Source: Bradyrhizobium sp. Ghvi (GTDB lineage Bacteria; Pseudomonadota; Alphaproteobacteria; Rhizobiales; Xanthobacteraceae). From it: 64,000 nt of DNA. The position numbers and the translations under genes are program-made. Numbering within the stretch: position 1 is the stretch's first letter; every line of letters begins with the position of its first letter. The DNA is taken from the NCBI RefSeq assembly GCF_900115265.1, contig NZ_FOVU01000016.1, positions 1-64,000 on the forward strand, read 5' to 3'. Shown here in pieces: positions 52,874-61,592 of this stretch. The notes below the pieces were generated by a model, which saw only the letters and a program-made list of their open reading frames with translations, did no database searches and was not told where the DNA came from.

Positions 52874-54451
52874 ATGGCTGATTACTATCCGCTGATCGCC
52901 CGCGCTATTGCCGCCCTGGACCCCAACGCTCCCGGCGAAAGCCGGCGCGCGCTCTATGAACGGGCGCGCACGGCCTTGATCGCGCAGCTGCGCAGCGTGC
53001 AGCCGCCGCTCTCCGAATCCGAAATCACCCGCGAACGGCTGTCGTTGGAAGAGGCCGTCCGCAAGGTCGAATCGGAGGCCGCCCAGCGTGCCCGCGAGGC
53101 GTCGCGCCCCGGTGGCGGCGCCAAGGCTGGTGGCAGCGGCGATGCGTTCCGAAGGGCAAGCACCCGGGCGGCCGAGGGCAACGCATCCGCTCAGCCGGCC
53201 GCGCCGCGGGCTCGTCCCGCCGCACCGCCGCCGCGCAACGATCGCCCGCCGCTCGGCGGTGACGACCAGGGCGATGCCCCGCGTCCGCCGCGCGCCCCGC
53301 GTTTCGATGTGCCGCGCCCGCCGGAGCCGCCGGCGGCGCGCGATCGCTCCGCTCCACGCCGTCCGCCGGAGGGCGGATTGCCGCCGCCGATGCCGCCGGC
53401 GCCGGGCGTCCGCGGCTTCCGCGACATCACCGCCGACGCCAACGATCTCGGCGGCGCTGCCGCGCAGGCCAATCGTGCCGCGCGCCGCACCTACGCCAAC
53501 GTGCCCTCGCCCTCGCCGGAATTCGACCGGCTCGAGCCGAGCCTGGAGAACCGCGCCGCCGAAGGTGAGGCGCCCTATTCCTATGACGAGTCGATCGAGG
53601 AGGCCGAGCGTTACACGCCGCAGCCGCCGTCGCCGCGTCCGCGCATTGCGCCCGACCGTGACGTCAAGAAGCGCGCCGGTAGAGGCTCGATGTTCCCGTT
53701 CAAGAGCGCGATCGCCCTTGGCATCATCCTGATCCTGGTTGGCGTCGGAATCGTCGCGCGCGAGCCGCTGGTCAAGACTGCGACCAATCTGCTCAAACCC
53801 TCGCCCACCCAGGTGGTGGAGGCGCCGAAGGATACGTCGCAGCCGCAGACCAAGCCGAAGATTCCGGATCGCGTCGGCCAGCCCTCGGCGAGCGACCAGC
53901 CGGTCGCGCCGGTAGCGCAGAAGGTCGTGCTCTATGACGAGGATCCGTCCGATCCGAAGGGCAAGCAATATGTCGGCTCGGTGGTGTGGCGGCTCGAGCC
54001 GATCAAGGCGTCGGGCAACCAGAAGGCCGACGTCGCGGTGCGCGCCGACATCGAGATCCCCGATCGCAAGTTCAAGATGACGATGTCGTTCCGCCGTAAC
54101 ACCGACTCGTCGCTGCCGGCGAGCCATACGGCCGAGCTGACCTTCGTTCTGCCGCCGGACTTTCCGGGTGGCAGTGTCTCCAACGTGCCGGGCATCCTGA
54201 TGAAGTCGAACGAGCAGGCGCGCGGCACGCCGCTCGCCGGCCTCGCGGTCAAGGTCACCGACGGCTTCTTCCTGGTCGGCCTCTCCAACGTCGATGCCGA
54301 CCGCAGCCGCAACGTCCAGCTCCTGAAGGAGCGCTCGTGGTTCGACGTGCCGCTGGTCTACGCCAATCAGCGCCGCGCCATCATCGCCATTGAGAAGGGC
54401 GCTCCCGGCGAGCGCGCCTTCAACGACGCCTTCGCGCAGTGGGGCGATTAG
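52874..54451 (+). CDS. Membrane-anchored proline-rich protein of unknown function
   Basis: The 525-residue protein has a helical N-terminal domain (about 1-75, MADYYPLIARAIAALDPN), a long Pro/Arg/Ala-rich linker (about 76-270), one membrane helix (about 278-297, SAIALGIILILVGVGIVARE) and a C-terminal beta-rich domain (about 345-520). The N-terminus is thus cytosolic and the folded C-terminal domain periplasmic if the helix is a simple anchor. I know no function. The arrangement resembles divisome or cell-envelope proteins with a proline linker. It sits directly after purA. Confidence 0.75.
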   Translation: MADYYPLIARAIAALDPNAPGESRRALYERARTALIAQLRSVQPPLSESEITRERLSLEEAVRKVESEAAQRAREASRPGGGAKAGGSGDAFRRASTRAAEGNASAQPAAPRARPAAPPPRNDRPPLGGDDQGDAPRPPRAPRFDVPRPPEPPAARDRSAPRRPPEGGLPPPMPPAPGVRGFRDITADANDLGGAAAQANRAARRTYANVPSPSPEFDRLEPSLENRAAEGEAPYSYDESIEEAERYTPQPPSPRPRIAPDRDVKKRAGRGSMFPFKSAIALGIILILVGVGIVAREPLVKTATNLLKPSPTQVVEAPKDTSQPQTKPKIPDRVGQPSASDQPVAPVAQKVVLYDEDPSDPKGKQYVGSVVWRLEPIKASGNQKADVAVRADIEIPDRKFKMTMSFRRNTDSSLPASHTAELTFVLPPDFPGGSVSNVPGILMKSNEQARGTPLAGLAVKVTDGFFLVGLSNVDADRSRNVQLLKERSWFDVPLVYANQRRAIIAIEKGAPGERAFNDAFAQWGD

Positions 54452-54460
54452 CCCGCTTGT

Positions 54461-54563
54461 GTCATTCCGGGGCGCGCGAAGCGCGAACCCGGAATCCATT
54501 GCGCAGCACGTGACGTAGAGAAATGGATTCCGGGTTCGGTGCTGCGCACCCCCCCGGAATGAC
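54461..54563. repeat. GTCATTCCGG-type palindromic repeat
   Basis: The copy starts GTCATTCCGGGG and ends CCCGGAATGAC and carries the inner inverted pairs GGAATCCATT/AATGGATTCC. It fills the space between the purA-linked gene and a convergent small gene. Other copies are at 28899, 37155 and 59170. Confidence 0.75.
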
Positions 54564-54579
54564 ATCCTGAAGGGCTGAT

Positions 54580-54855
54580 CTACTGCGCCGCCGCTTCCCG
54601 CTTGCGGGCCGCTGCTGCGGCGGCGTGCTCGCGGTCCATTACGGCGCGGCAGCCGGGGCTGACCTGCGACCGGTTGCGGACCATGCAGGCGGTGATGCGC
54701 GGGATGTCGGGGATTTCATTGGAGCACAGCCGCATCGCATCGCCCGAGCACATCTGCTGGGCTTCGGGCGAAAAGGCGAGACCGGGTGATGTCTGGAGCG
54801 TGAAGGCGGTGGCGGTGAAGGCCAGTAGTGAAGCGATGGTGTGGTAGCGTGTCAT
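54580..54855 (-). CDS. Exported Cys-rich small protein
   Basis: The 91-residue protein has a signal peptide (about residues 1-26, ending SPGLA) and four cysteines in the mature part: MCSGDAMRLCSNEIPDIP, then ACMVRNRSQVSPGC. It shares this pattern (C-x3-DAxRLC, then C with LS/VS-x2-C) with the 81-residue protein at 55379-55624. The ATG at 54853-54855 is used although the ribosome site is weak; the frame upstream is not protein-like. The spacing resembles the Cys-rich repeat of the GLG1 type. Function is unknown. Confidence 0.75.
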   Translation of the reverse strand: MTRYHTIASLLAFTATAFTLQTSPGLAFSPEAQQMCSGDAMRLCSNEIPDIPRITACMVRNRSQVSPGCRAVMDREHAAAAAARKREAAAQ

Positions 54856-55112
54856 GAACAATGCGTCCCCGAGTTCCGTGGATTGAACCACTTGGTTTTG
54901 GGGCGCCGCACGTGGCTTGATCTGCCGCATGTCACAGCCTTCACGCCGGGAGCTCAATCCCGTGTGTGGTCGCTCGATTTCCTGATGTTCGAATCGAAAA
55001 GTGCTGCGCCGCCCGATTCGAGTATGCGCCAAAGTCGCGAAGCTTCAATGGGAGACGCGAAGGAATTCGCAGCTGTTGCGCGAGCGTCACGCAAAACGCT
55101 TTGGGCAAGCGC

Positions 55113-55343
55113 TCAGATCGGTCGATCGCAGGATGCGTCGGCCTGTTCCATGTCATCAGCCGCAAGCGCAGCGGCGTGTTCCTCGACAGCGGTGATGCCC
55201 TTCGCCGTGAGCTCGAACAGATCGCCGTCCTTCATCACGTAGCCGTCCGCGATCAGTTCGCCGATCTTGCCGTGACGATCGTCGGCGAAGGCGACGGACT
55301 GGCTGATGTCCTTGAGGATCGAAAGCTGTTCATCCCGCAACAT
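55113..55343 (-). CDS. Small winged-helix-like protein of unknown function (76 aa)
   Basis: The product begins MLRDEQLSILKDISQSVAFA and contains a segment GDLFELTAKGITAVEE that looks like the wing and last helix of a small winged-helix domain. GGAGG eight bases upstream selects the ATG at 55341-55343; one five codons upstream is possible. There is no signal peptide. It lies between the two Cys-rich genes, all on the minus strand. Role unknown; DNA or protein binding is a guess. Confidence 0.65.
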   Translation of the reverse strand: MLRDEQLSILKDISQSVAFADDRHGKIGELIADGYVMKDGDLFELTAKGITAVEEHAAALAADDMEQADASCDRPI

Positions 55344-55378
55344 CGCTTCGTCCTCCATTCGCCGGGATCGCCGGATCC

Positions 55379-55624
55379 TCACATGCCGTGGCTCTGAAAT
55401 ACCTTGCTGCAGGATCGCGACAGCTTGGCGCGGTGGGCTTGCAGACAGCTCTGCACCGCACCATCGTTGCCGAGATCCTTGCGGCACAGCCGAGAGGCGT
55501 CGCGCGAGCAGGCGTTCTGCTCCTGTGGCGTGCCCATATGACCTTGTGCGAAGGCGGGTGCGCTGGACAGGCCGCCAAGGGACAGGAGGGTGATCGTCGC
55601 CAGCAAGAACACTTTACGAGACAT
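55379..55624 (-). CDS. Exported Cys-rich small protein, paralogue of 54580
   Basis: The 81-residue protein has a signal peptide (about residues 1-27, ending APAFA) and four cysteines in the mature part: ACSRDASRLCRKDLG and SCLQAHRAKLSRSC. The spacing matches the 54580-54855 product, so both belong to one small family. GGAG seven bases upstream supports the ATG at 55622-55624. Two disulfides or a metal site in the periplasm are plausible. The histidine and methionine at the mature N-terminus (QGHMG) and C-terminus (HGM) are worth noting for metal binding. Confidence 0.75.
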   Translation of the reverse strand: MSRKVFLLATITLLSLGGLSSAPAFAQGHMGTPQEQNACSRDASRLCRKDLGNDGAVQSCLQAHRAKLSRSCSKVFQSHGM

Positions 55625-55763
55625 CGGCCGCTCCAATCTGCCAGGTCAATTTCAGGTGCTGTCAGAACTCGTCGCTTTGCCACTTGTTCCCTTGAAGGCC
55701 GTAACCGCTATCCAAGGTTCCCGCCGCGCTGCTATAAAAGCTCGCGGCTATGAGGAGTCCGTG

Positions 55764-56189
55764 ATGAAACGCTATCTGGTGTTCGCGCTCGTTGGTCCCT
55801 TCGTGGGCGGCTTCCTGCTGCTGCTGACCACCACCTACCAGTCCGGCTACTGGTCCCAGACCAGCCTCAATGAGGTCGGCAAGCTGTTCGTCGTGTTCTT
55901 CAAGAGCCTGCAATACAGCTATCTGTTCGGCTTCCTGCCCTCGCTGATGATCGGTGCTGTCGACGACATCCTGGCCCATGTCCGGCGGATCCGGCCGGGC
56001 TTACGGATGCTGCTGGTGGGTCTGTTTGCCTTCATCCTCGCCGCGTTCACCTACGGTTCGCGCGGGTCGGATTCGGGCGCGGTGCAGTTCATCCTGTTTG
56101 GCATGGTCGGCTTCATTCCGACGGTGATTTCATCCTGGCTCGTGCATCACTATGTCGAGGAGCCGCAGCCGGCAGCGGCTGCGAGCTGA
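55764..56189 (+). CDS. Small four-helix membrane protein (DUF5413-like)
   Basis: The 141-residue protein starts MKRYLVFALVGPFVGGFLLL and has four hydrophobic helices and a short Ala-rich tail. It may belong to a family listed as DUF5413, from memory; no function is known. GAGG precedes the ATG at 55764, chosen over an in-frame extension upstream. It runs in the same direction as the DUF4112 gene 54 bases on, but a joint role is not evident. Confidence 0.7.
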   Translation: MKRYLVFALVGPFVGGFLLLLTTTYQSGYWSQTSLNEVGKLFVVFFKSLQYSYLFGFLPSLMIGAVDDILAHVRRIRPGLRMLLVGLFAFILAAFTYGSRGSDSGAVQFILFGMVGFIPTVISSWLVHHYVEEPQPAAAAS

Positions 56190-56243
56190 GCGCGACCGTC
56201 AGACGCGGCGCAGCAACCTTCTGCTGCGCTCGTGCGTTCCCCA

Positions 56244-56780
56244 ATGGCCATGACCATGCCAGACGACGATATTCTCGCACCACGCAAGTTCCGTTCCGGG
56301 CCGCATTCGCGCTCTGATTTTTCCACGGGACCGATCATCGACCAGGAAGGTCATGAGATCCGCCCCGAGACGTTGGAGCAGGGCTTTCGCGAGTTTCGCT
56401 TCGAGTTCGGGCAAGGAAATCCGTTCGGCAATCTGACGCGCGAGCAGCGCATCGCGCGCTTCGAGGCGATCGCCAGACTGCTCGACGTCGCCTTCATCCT
56501 GCCGGGCACCAATATCCGCTACGGCATCGACGGGCTGATCGGCCTGATCCCTGTGATCGGCGACATCATCACCACCGCGATCTCGGTGTGGCTGGTGCGC
56601 GAGGCCCGCGCGCTCGGCGCGCCCTGGTACATCACCGCGCGGATGCTCGGCAATGTCGCAGTCGACGGAGTAGTCGGCATGGTGCCGTTCGCCGGCGATG
56701 CCTTCGACGTCATGTTCCGCGCCAACATGCGCAACGTGCGCCTGTTGCGCCGCTGGCTCGACAAGCAGCCGCGGATGTAA
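56244..56780 (+). CDS. DUF4112-domain membrane protein
   Basis: The 178-residue protein matches the DUF4112 pattern: FEAIARLLDVAFILPGTNIR near 73-92, then GIDGLIGLIPVIGDIITTAI and NVAVDGVVGMVPFAGDAFDV, the paired hydrophobic hairpins typical of the family. Function is unknown. Several in-frame ATGs exist near the start (56232, 56244, 56250); the choice is uncertain. About the first 65 residues are a polar cytosolic lead. Confidence 0.8.
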   Translation: MAMTMPDDDILAPRKFRSGPHSRSDFSTGPIIDQEGHEIRPETLEQGFREFRFEFGQGNPFGNLTREQRIARFEAIARLLDVAFILPGTNIRYGIDGLIGLIPVIGDIITTAISVWLVREARALGAPWYITARMLGNVAVDGVVGMVPFAGDAFDVMFRANMRNVRLLRRWLDKQPRM

Positions 56781-56811
56781 TCTCCTCTTTGTCTCCTCTG
56801 GCTTCCCTCTT

Positions 56812-56935
56812 TCGTGTCCCGGACAAGGTGCAGCGCGTAAGCGGGGACCCAGGGTACCTTAGGGCCCGTAGATCGTGGGCCCCCGGCTCTACAGCGCATC
56901 GCCGAAGGAGCGCTGCGCTGCGTCCGGGGCACGAG
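56812..56935. repeat. CGTGTCCCGG...CCGGGGCACG palindromic repeat
   Basis: The left end TCGTGTCCCGGAC is mirrored by GTCCGGGGCACGA at the right. Inside are GCAGCGC segments and the GGGGACCCAGGGTACCTTAG block seen in repeats of this genus. It is a longer form of the element at 42892-42946. Confidence 0.7.
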
Positions 56936-57039
56936 CGTCGCCGCTTTGCCTCCACAGCGGAAGAGGCAGAACCAAAACGCAAAAAGCGCGACAGCCTTTC
57001 GGCCATCGCGCTTCCTGCGCACATGGACTTTGCGAAAAC

Positions 57040-57327
57040 TTACGCCGCGTCGGCGTCGGTGGCCGGCGCCGGCTTGGGGCGGCGGGGCAGCGGGAAGGCT
57101 TCGCTCTCATAGAGGGAGCGGATGCCGTTCTGGTCGAAGCGGGCTTCCTCGACCTGGAGATAGGCGCCGTTCAGCGAATCCGTCGGCAACTGCTCCATCG
57201 CGAACTGCACAGCCTCGGCCGCGGTGCCGAACCGGCGATAGGTGAAGCCCGCACGCTTCTTCTTGCGGATGGCAGCGGGGAAGAGCTCGGCGGAAGTGTT
57301 GAAGTTGAACGGACGCAGTGGACGCAT
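57040..57327 (-). CDS. Conserved small protein of unknown function (95 aa)
   Basis: The product begins MRPLRPFNFNTSAELFPAAI, followed by a basic patch (RKKKR) and an acidic mid-part, and ends in a Pro/Ala-rich tail. It is soluble with no signal. A GAGG ribosome site nine bases upstream supports the ATG at 57325-57327. The mid-part (TYRRFGTAAEAVQFAMEQLP) looks like a small alpha/beta fold. No function can be assigned. Confidence 0.65.
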   Translation of the reverse strand: MRPLRPFNFNTSAELFPAAIRKKKRAGFTYRRFGTAAEAVQFAMEQLPTDSLNGAYLQVEEARFDQNGIRSLYESEAFPLPRRPKPAPATDADAA

Positions 57328-57540
57328 GGTCAAAGACCTCGTGATCTTCTCTGGGGCTTTAAGCGCGTGGGGTTTGGGGAGGGCAGGGGCCGCAATCGAG
57401 CGGGCCCGCCACATGTCATTTTCGTCCCCTAATATAAGCCGATCTGACAGAAATGCGACCCCCGCGATGCGAGATGATGAATCCCTGCATGGCAGCCCCG
57501 CTGAGGAAATAAATAAAATAACTTCAATGACTTATATGGT

Positions 57541-57705
57541 TTACAATTTGCCAAGGAGCAGCAGGACGATCAGCACCACGAGAACGACGCCGCCGATTCC
57601 CATGCCGGAATGGCCCATGCCATAGCCATAGCCGCCGAACCGGCCGGACATGCCGCCCAGCAGATAGATGATCACCAGAATGATCAGGATGGTCCCGAGT
57701 GACAT
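57541..57705 (-). CDS. DUF3309 small hydrophobic protein (54 aa)
   Basis: The product begins MSLGTILIILVIIYLLGGMS and has two hydrophobic helices separated by a Gly/Tyr-rich turn (RFGGYGYGMGHSGMG), the pattern of the DUF3309 family. Function unknown. A strong GGGGAGG site precedes the ATG at 57703-57705. Confidence 0.8.
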   Translation of the reverse strand: MSLGTILIILVIIYLLGGMSGRFGGYGYGMGHSGMGIGGVVLVVLIVLLLLGKL

Positions 57706-57811
57706 GGCATCCTCCCCGGCGGCCGCCGGATTGCACGCAACGGCTGCACCGCCAGACAAGAAAAGCACATTGAGCCGCCGGGTTCCATGGCGGAACCCGG
57801 CGGGCGCAACC

Positions 57812-58228
57812 TTATTTCGGCTCCAGCTTCAGCGCAGCCGAATTGATGCAGTAGCGCAGGCCGGTCGGTCCCGGTCCGTCGGGGAAGACGTGGCCGAGAT
57901 GACCGCTGCACTTGGAGCAGAGCACCTCGGTGCGGATCATGCCGTGCGTCGTATCCCGCTCCTCGTCGATATGGCTTTCGACGGCGGGCGCAGTGAAGCT
58001 CGGCCAGCCGCAGCCGGAATCGAACTTGGCATCGGACTCGAACAGTACATTGCCGCAGCCGGCGCAGACATAGGTGCCGGCACGATGGTCGTGCTCATAT
58101 TCGCCGGAGAAGGGGCGTTCGGTCGCCTTCTCGCGCAGCACCGCGTACTGCATCGGCGTCAGTTCGCGGCGCCACTGCTCTTCGCTCTTGATGACCTTGT
58201 CGGTGGTTTTCGTCTTGGCGTCGGGCAT
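57812..58228 (-). CDS. msrB: Peptide-methionine (R)-S-oxide reductase
   Basis: MsrB repairs the R form of methionine sulfoxide in proteins. The 138-residue cytosolic protein has two zinc CxxC motifs (CAGC and CSKC), the SGCGWPSF substrate segment, and the catalytic Cys in RYCIN. GGGAG supports the ATG at 58226-58228. It follows msrA in the same direction after 31 bases, so both are likely one operon, although MsrA is exported and MsrB is not. Confidence 0.95.
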   Translation of the reverse strand: MPDAKTKTTDKVIKSEEQWRRELTPMQYAVLREKATERPFSGEYEHDHRAGTYVCAGCGNVLFESDAKFDSGCGWPSFTAPAVESHIDEERDTTHGMIRTEVLCSKCSGHLGHVFPDGPGPTGLRYCINSAALKLEPK

Positions 58229-58259
58229 GGGTCTCCCGTTGTTTCCAGTGATCTTGCGG

Positions 58260-58961
58260 TCAGTTGGTGGCCTTGCTGGCACTCACCAGCGTCGGCTTCT
58301 CAATGTAGTTATCCGTGAACAGCTTTTTCAGGTTCTCGACCTTCGGGATGTCGTTGTAGGCGATGTAAGGCTGGTTCGGGTGCAGGGTCAGATAGTCCTG
58401 GTGGTAGGCCTCGGCCGGATAGAACGCTTCCAGTGCCCCTACCTTGGTCACGATCGGCTTGCTGAACACCTTGGCGGCGTCGAGCTGGGCGATATAGGCC
58501 TCCGCGATCTTCTTCTGCTCGTCGGAGGTGGTGAAGATCGCCGAGCGATATTGCGTGCCGGTGTCCGGTCCCTGGCGGTTGAGCTGGGTCGGGTCGTGCG
58601 CCACCGAGAAGTAGATCTGGAGGATCTTGCCGTAGGAGATCTTCTTGGGGTCGAACTTGATCTCGACCGACTCGGCGTGGCCAGTGCGGCCGGTCGATAC
58701 GGTCTGATAGTCGGCGGTCGCCTTGGTGCCGCCGGCATAGCCGGAGACGGCGTTGACGACGCCGGCCGTGTGCTGGAACACGCCCTGCACGCCCCAGAAA
58801 CATCCGCCGGCGAGCACTGCGGTCTGGATGCCGCTCGCGGATGCCGCGTCAACGGCAGGGGCTGGGATCACGACCGCGTCTTCCGCGGCAAGTGCCGGTG
58901 CGGCAAAGCCCAGCGATAAGGCAGCGGTGGCGGCGAGCAGGGACAGGATGGAGCGGCGCAT
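58260..58961 (-). CDS. msrA: Peptide-methionine (S)-S-oxide reductase, exported
   Basis: MsrA repairs the S form of methionine sulfoxide. The 233-residue protein has a clear signal peptide (about residues 1-26, ending APALA) and the catalytic GGCFWG near residue 52. Later motifs GYAGG, HAESVEI and YRSAIF are standard. It is predicted to act in the periplasm, while the msrB product behind it lacks a signal. Confidence 0.95.
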   Translation of the reverse strand: MRRSILSLLAATAALSLGFAAPALAAEDAVVIPAPAVDAASASGIQTAVLAGGCFWGVQGVFQHTAGVVNAVSGYAGGTKATADYQTVSTGRTGHAESVEIKFDPKKISYGKILQIYFSVAHDPTQLNRQGPDTGTQYRSAIFTTSDEQKKIAEAYIAQLDAAKVFSKPIVTKVGALEAFYPAEAYHQDYLTLHPNQPYIAYNDIPKVENLKKLFTDNYIEKPTLVSASKATN

Positions 58962-59169
58962 GGCGGATCCTCTTTCGGAAGGCCTGACAGTCTAGGGCGA
59001 TTGAGGGCGGGCGAACAGCCTGCCCGGCATTTTCAGACAGTTCAGATACGGACGGGCCGGGCGATTGTTACAGGGAGAGCGACACGTCTCCGTGAAAAAA
59101 AGCCGCTACCCGCGGCCCGGCTTGGCGGGGTGGGGAAGTGGCGAATTGGGTTGCGGAGCCACTCAATTC

Positions 59170-59241
59170 GTCATTCCGGGGCGATGCGAAGCATCGAACC
59201 CGGAATCTCGTCATTCCGGGTTCGGGCCGCCCCGGAATGAC
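59170..59241. repeat. GTCATTCCGG-type palindromic repeat
   Basis: GTCATTCCGG occurs twice (59170 and 59210 region) and the element ends CCCCGGAATGAC, with a GATGCGAAGCATC hairpin in the first half. It lies between msrA and the helicase gene. Other copies are at 28899, 37155 and 54461. Confidence 0.75.
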
Positions 59242-59254
59242 GAGGTAAGCAGCC

Positions 59255-60370
59255 TCACACAACGATACTCAACCTTTTCGCCGCCCGCGTGATGCCCGTG
59301 TACAGCCACCTTGCGCGGCTGTCCTGAAACGCAAAGCTCTCGTCGAACAGCACGACGTCGTCCCATTGCGAGCCTTGCGACTTGTGCACTGTCAGCACGT
59401 AGCCGTAGTCGAACTCGTCATAGGGCTTGCGCTGCTCCCAGGCGATCTGCTCGACGCCGCCCTCGAAGCAATCGGCGCGCACCGAGACCTTCGTCACCTT
59501 GTGGCCGAAATCCTCGTCCGGCGAGAGCCGCATCGAGAGGATGCGCGATTTCGAGCGCGAGGTGTTGCGTGACTTCACGCGCCACAGGCCGCCGTTGAAC
59601 AGGCCCTTCTTGCGGTTGTTGCGCAGACATACCAGCTTGTCGCCGGCGACCGGAAATGCGTCCTCGATGTTCTGGCGCTGCCGCACCCGCATATTGTACG
59701 CGCGGCGGGTGTTGTTGCGGCCGACCAGCACCTGGTCGGCGCCCATGACGCGATCGGGATCGAGCTCCTTGCGCGACACCACCTCGCTCTCGCCGTAGCG
59801 GCCGATGTCGAGCTCGCGGCCCTCGCGGACGTCCATCGACATCCGCACGATCGGATCGTCCTGGGCCTGGCGGTGCACCTCGGTGAGCATCGCGTCCGGT
59901 TCGGTGTTGGTGAAGAAACCGCCGCCCTGGATCGGCGGCAGCTGCGCGGGGTCACCGAGCACCAGCAGCGGGCAGTCGAACGACATCAGGTCGCGGCCCA
60001 ATTCTGCATCGACCATCGAGCATTCGTCGATCACGATCAGCTTCGCCTTCGACGCCGGGGCATCGTCCCACAGTTCAAAGCTCGGCTGCTCCTCGCCGGA
60101 TTCGCGAGCGCGGTAGATCAGCGAGTGGATTGTCGAGGCCTCGTCGCAGCCCTTGTTGCGCATGACGAGCGCCGCCTTGCCGGTGAAGGCGGCGAATTTC
60201 ACCTCGCCGTCGACGCCCTCGGCGATGTGCCGCGCCAGCGTGGTCTTACCGGTGCCGGCAAAGCCGAACAGGCGGAAAATCGGCGGCGTGCCGCCCCTGC
60301 CGGGCTTGGCCTTGAGCCAGTCGCCAACGGCCTTGAGAGCGGCATCCTGATGCGGGGTGAACGTGGCCAT
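59255..60370 (-). CDS. RecD-like ATP-dependent DNA helicase
   Basis: The 371-residue protein is a superfamily 1B helicase of the RecD/AAA_30 type. Walker A is GFAGTGKTT near residue 36, Walker B VIDECSMVD near 113, and the C-terminal UvrD-like part has YGYVLTVHKSQGSQWDDV near 325 and TGITRA at the end. Such short proteins act on single-stranded DNA ends, alone or with partners. It is not next to recB or recC. It lies between msrA and napC, all on the minus strand, but a link to either is not likely. Confidence 0.88.
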   Translation of the reverse strand: MATFTPHQDAALKAVGDWLKAKPGRGGTPPIFRLFGFAGTGKTTLARHIAEGVDGEVKFAAFTGKAALVMRNKGCDEASTIHSLIYRARESGEEQPSFELWDDAPASKAKLIVIDECSMVDAELGRDLMSFDCPLLVLGDPAQLPPIQGGGFFTNTEPDAMLTEVHRQAQDDPIVRMSMDVREGRELDIGRYGESEVVSRKELDPDRVMGADQVLVGRNNTRRAYNMRVRQRQNIEDAFPVAGDKLVCLRNNRKKGLFNGGLWRVKSRNTSRSKSRILSMRLSPDEDFGHKVTKVSVRADCFEGGVEQIAWEQRKPYDEFDYGYVLTVHKSQGSQWDDVVLFDESFAFQDSRARWLYTGITRAAKRLSIVV

Positions 60371-60471
60371 GTCTGTCTTGAGGAGGGACGGAATCGAGGC
60401 GATTCGTCATTCCTCAAAACTAACCATTCGCCCCGCTGGTTCAAGCGGGGCGAATCCGGTCGCGTTCGCCC

Positions 60472-61125
60472 CTACTGCCAACCCGGAACGCCGCGCATGT
60501 CGGGCAGGTGATGGGCGATGCCCTTGTGGCAATCGATGCAGGTCTTTTCGCCTGAAAACAGGAAGCGCTGGTGCGCCACCGAAGCACGCGGCGACTGCTT
60601 GGTGATGTCCATGGAATCGGCGCTGTGGCAGTTGCGGCATTCCAGGGAATCGTTGGCCTTGAAGCGCGCCCATTCATGGGCGGCGAGCTCGAGCCGGTGA
60701 TCCAGGAATTTCTCCCGCGTGTCGATCGTGCCGAAGATCTTGCCCCAGACTTCCTTGGAGGCCTGCATCTTGCGCGCGATCTTGTCGGTCCAGTTGTGCG
60801 GCACGTGGCAGTCCGGGCAGGTCGCCCGCACCCCCGACCTGTTGGAGAAGTGGATGGTGGACTTCAGCTCGGCGTAGACGTTGTCCTTCATCTCGTGGCA
60901 GCCGGTGCAGAATTTCTCGGTGTTGGTCAGCTCCAGCGCGGTATTGAAGCCGCCCCAGAAGATCACGCCGGCGGCAAAGCCTGCGAGCACCAGCGTGCCG
61001 AGCGCGAAGACCGTGCTCGGCCGGATCAATACCTGCCAAAGCTCGCCCAGGAAGTCCCAGCTTCGCGCGACGAAGCCGCGCTTTCCCGTCAGCTCCGCCT
61101 TTGGTTCGTCAGCGGTCGTCGTCAT
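60472..61125 (-). CDS. napC: NapC tetrahaem cytochrome c
   Basis: NapC is the inner-membrane quinol dehydrogenase that feeds electrons to NapAB. The 217-residue protein has one membrane helix (about 38-60) and four CxxCH haem sites: CTGCH, CPDCH, CRNCH and CIDCH. The ATG at 61123-61125 overlaps the stop of napB (ATGA). It is the last visible nap gene here, so napC ends the operon at this side. Confidence 0.97.
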   Translation of the reverse strand: MTTTADEPKAELTGKRGFVARSWDFLGELWQVLIRPSTVFALGTLVLAGFAAGVIFWGGFNTALELTNTEKFCTGCHEMKDNVYAELKSTIHFSNRSGVRATCPDCHVPHNWTDKIARKMQASKEVWGKIFGTIDTREKFLDHRLELAAHEWARFKANDSLECRNCHSADSMDITKQSPRASVAHQRFLFSGEKTCIDCHKGIAHHLPDMRGVPGWQ

Positions 61126-61592
61126 CGCCGGCCACCGGGGCTTGCGCGCGACAGCAGCGTGTCGATGTCGGTGAAATCGTTGCTCACCGGCGGATTTGCG
61201 GTGCTCTGCGGCACGTGGCACTCGGTGCAGAAGAAGCGTCGCGGCGAGATCGAGGCCAGGAACTGGCCGTCGCGGTCCATGAAGTGGGTGATCGACACCA
61301 TCGGCGCCTGCGATTCCGCCGTGCGCGCCCGCGCGTGGCAGGACAGGCACTTGTTGCCGTTGAGGTCGACCTGATAGCCGTCGATGTTGTGCGGGATGAC
61401 AGGCGGCTGCTCGGGATAATTGCGCGACTCCCGCTCCGACGTGTTGCGGTTCGGCAGCATCGGCGGCGCCGGCCCCTCGTCATTGAGCGGGGTCGCGCCG
61501 CGCAGGCTGGAAGAGACCGTCTGTGCGGTCAGTGAGCTCGCGCCGGCTGCGATCGCGAACGCCAGCAGCACGATTGCGGATCGTTTCATCAT
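61122..61592 (-). CDS. napB: NapB dihaem cytochrome c subunit
   Basis: NapB is the periplasmic electron-transfer subunit that passes electrons from NapC to NapA. The 156-residue precursor has a signal peptide (about residues 1-22) and two haem sites, CLSCH and CTECH. Its ATG overlaps the napA stop (ATGA), so napA, napB and napC are coupled in that order. Confidence 0.97.
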   Translation of the reverse strand: MMKRSAIVLLAFAIAAGASSLTAQTVSSSLRGATPLNDEGPAPPMLPNRNTSERESRNYPEQPPVIPHNIDGYQVDLNGNKCLSCHARARTAESQAPMVSITHFMDRDGQFLASISPRRFFCTECHVPQSTANPPVSNDFTDIDTLLSRASPGGRR

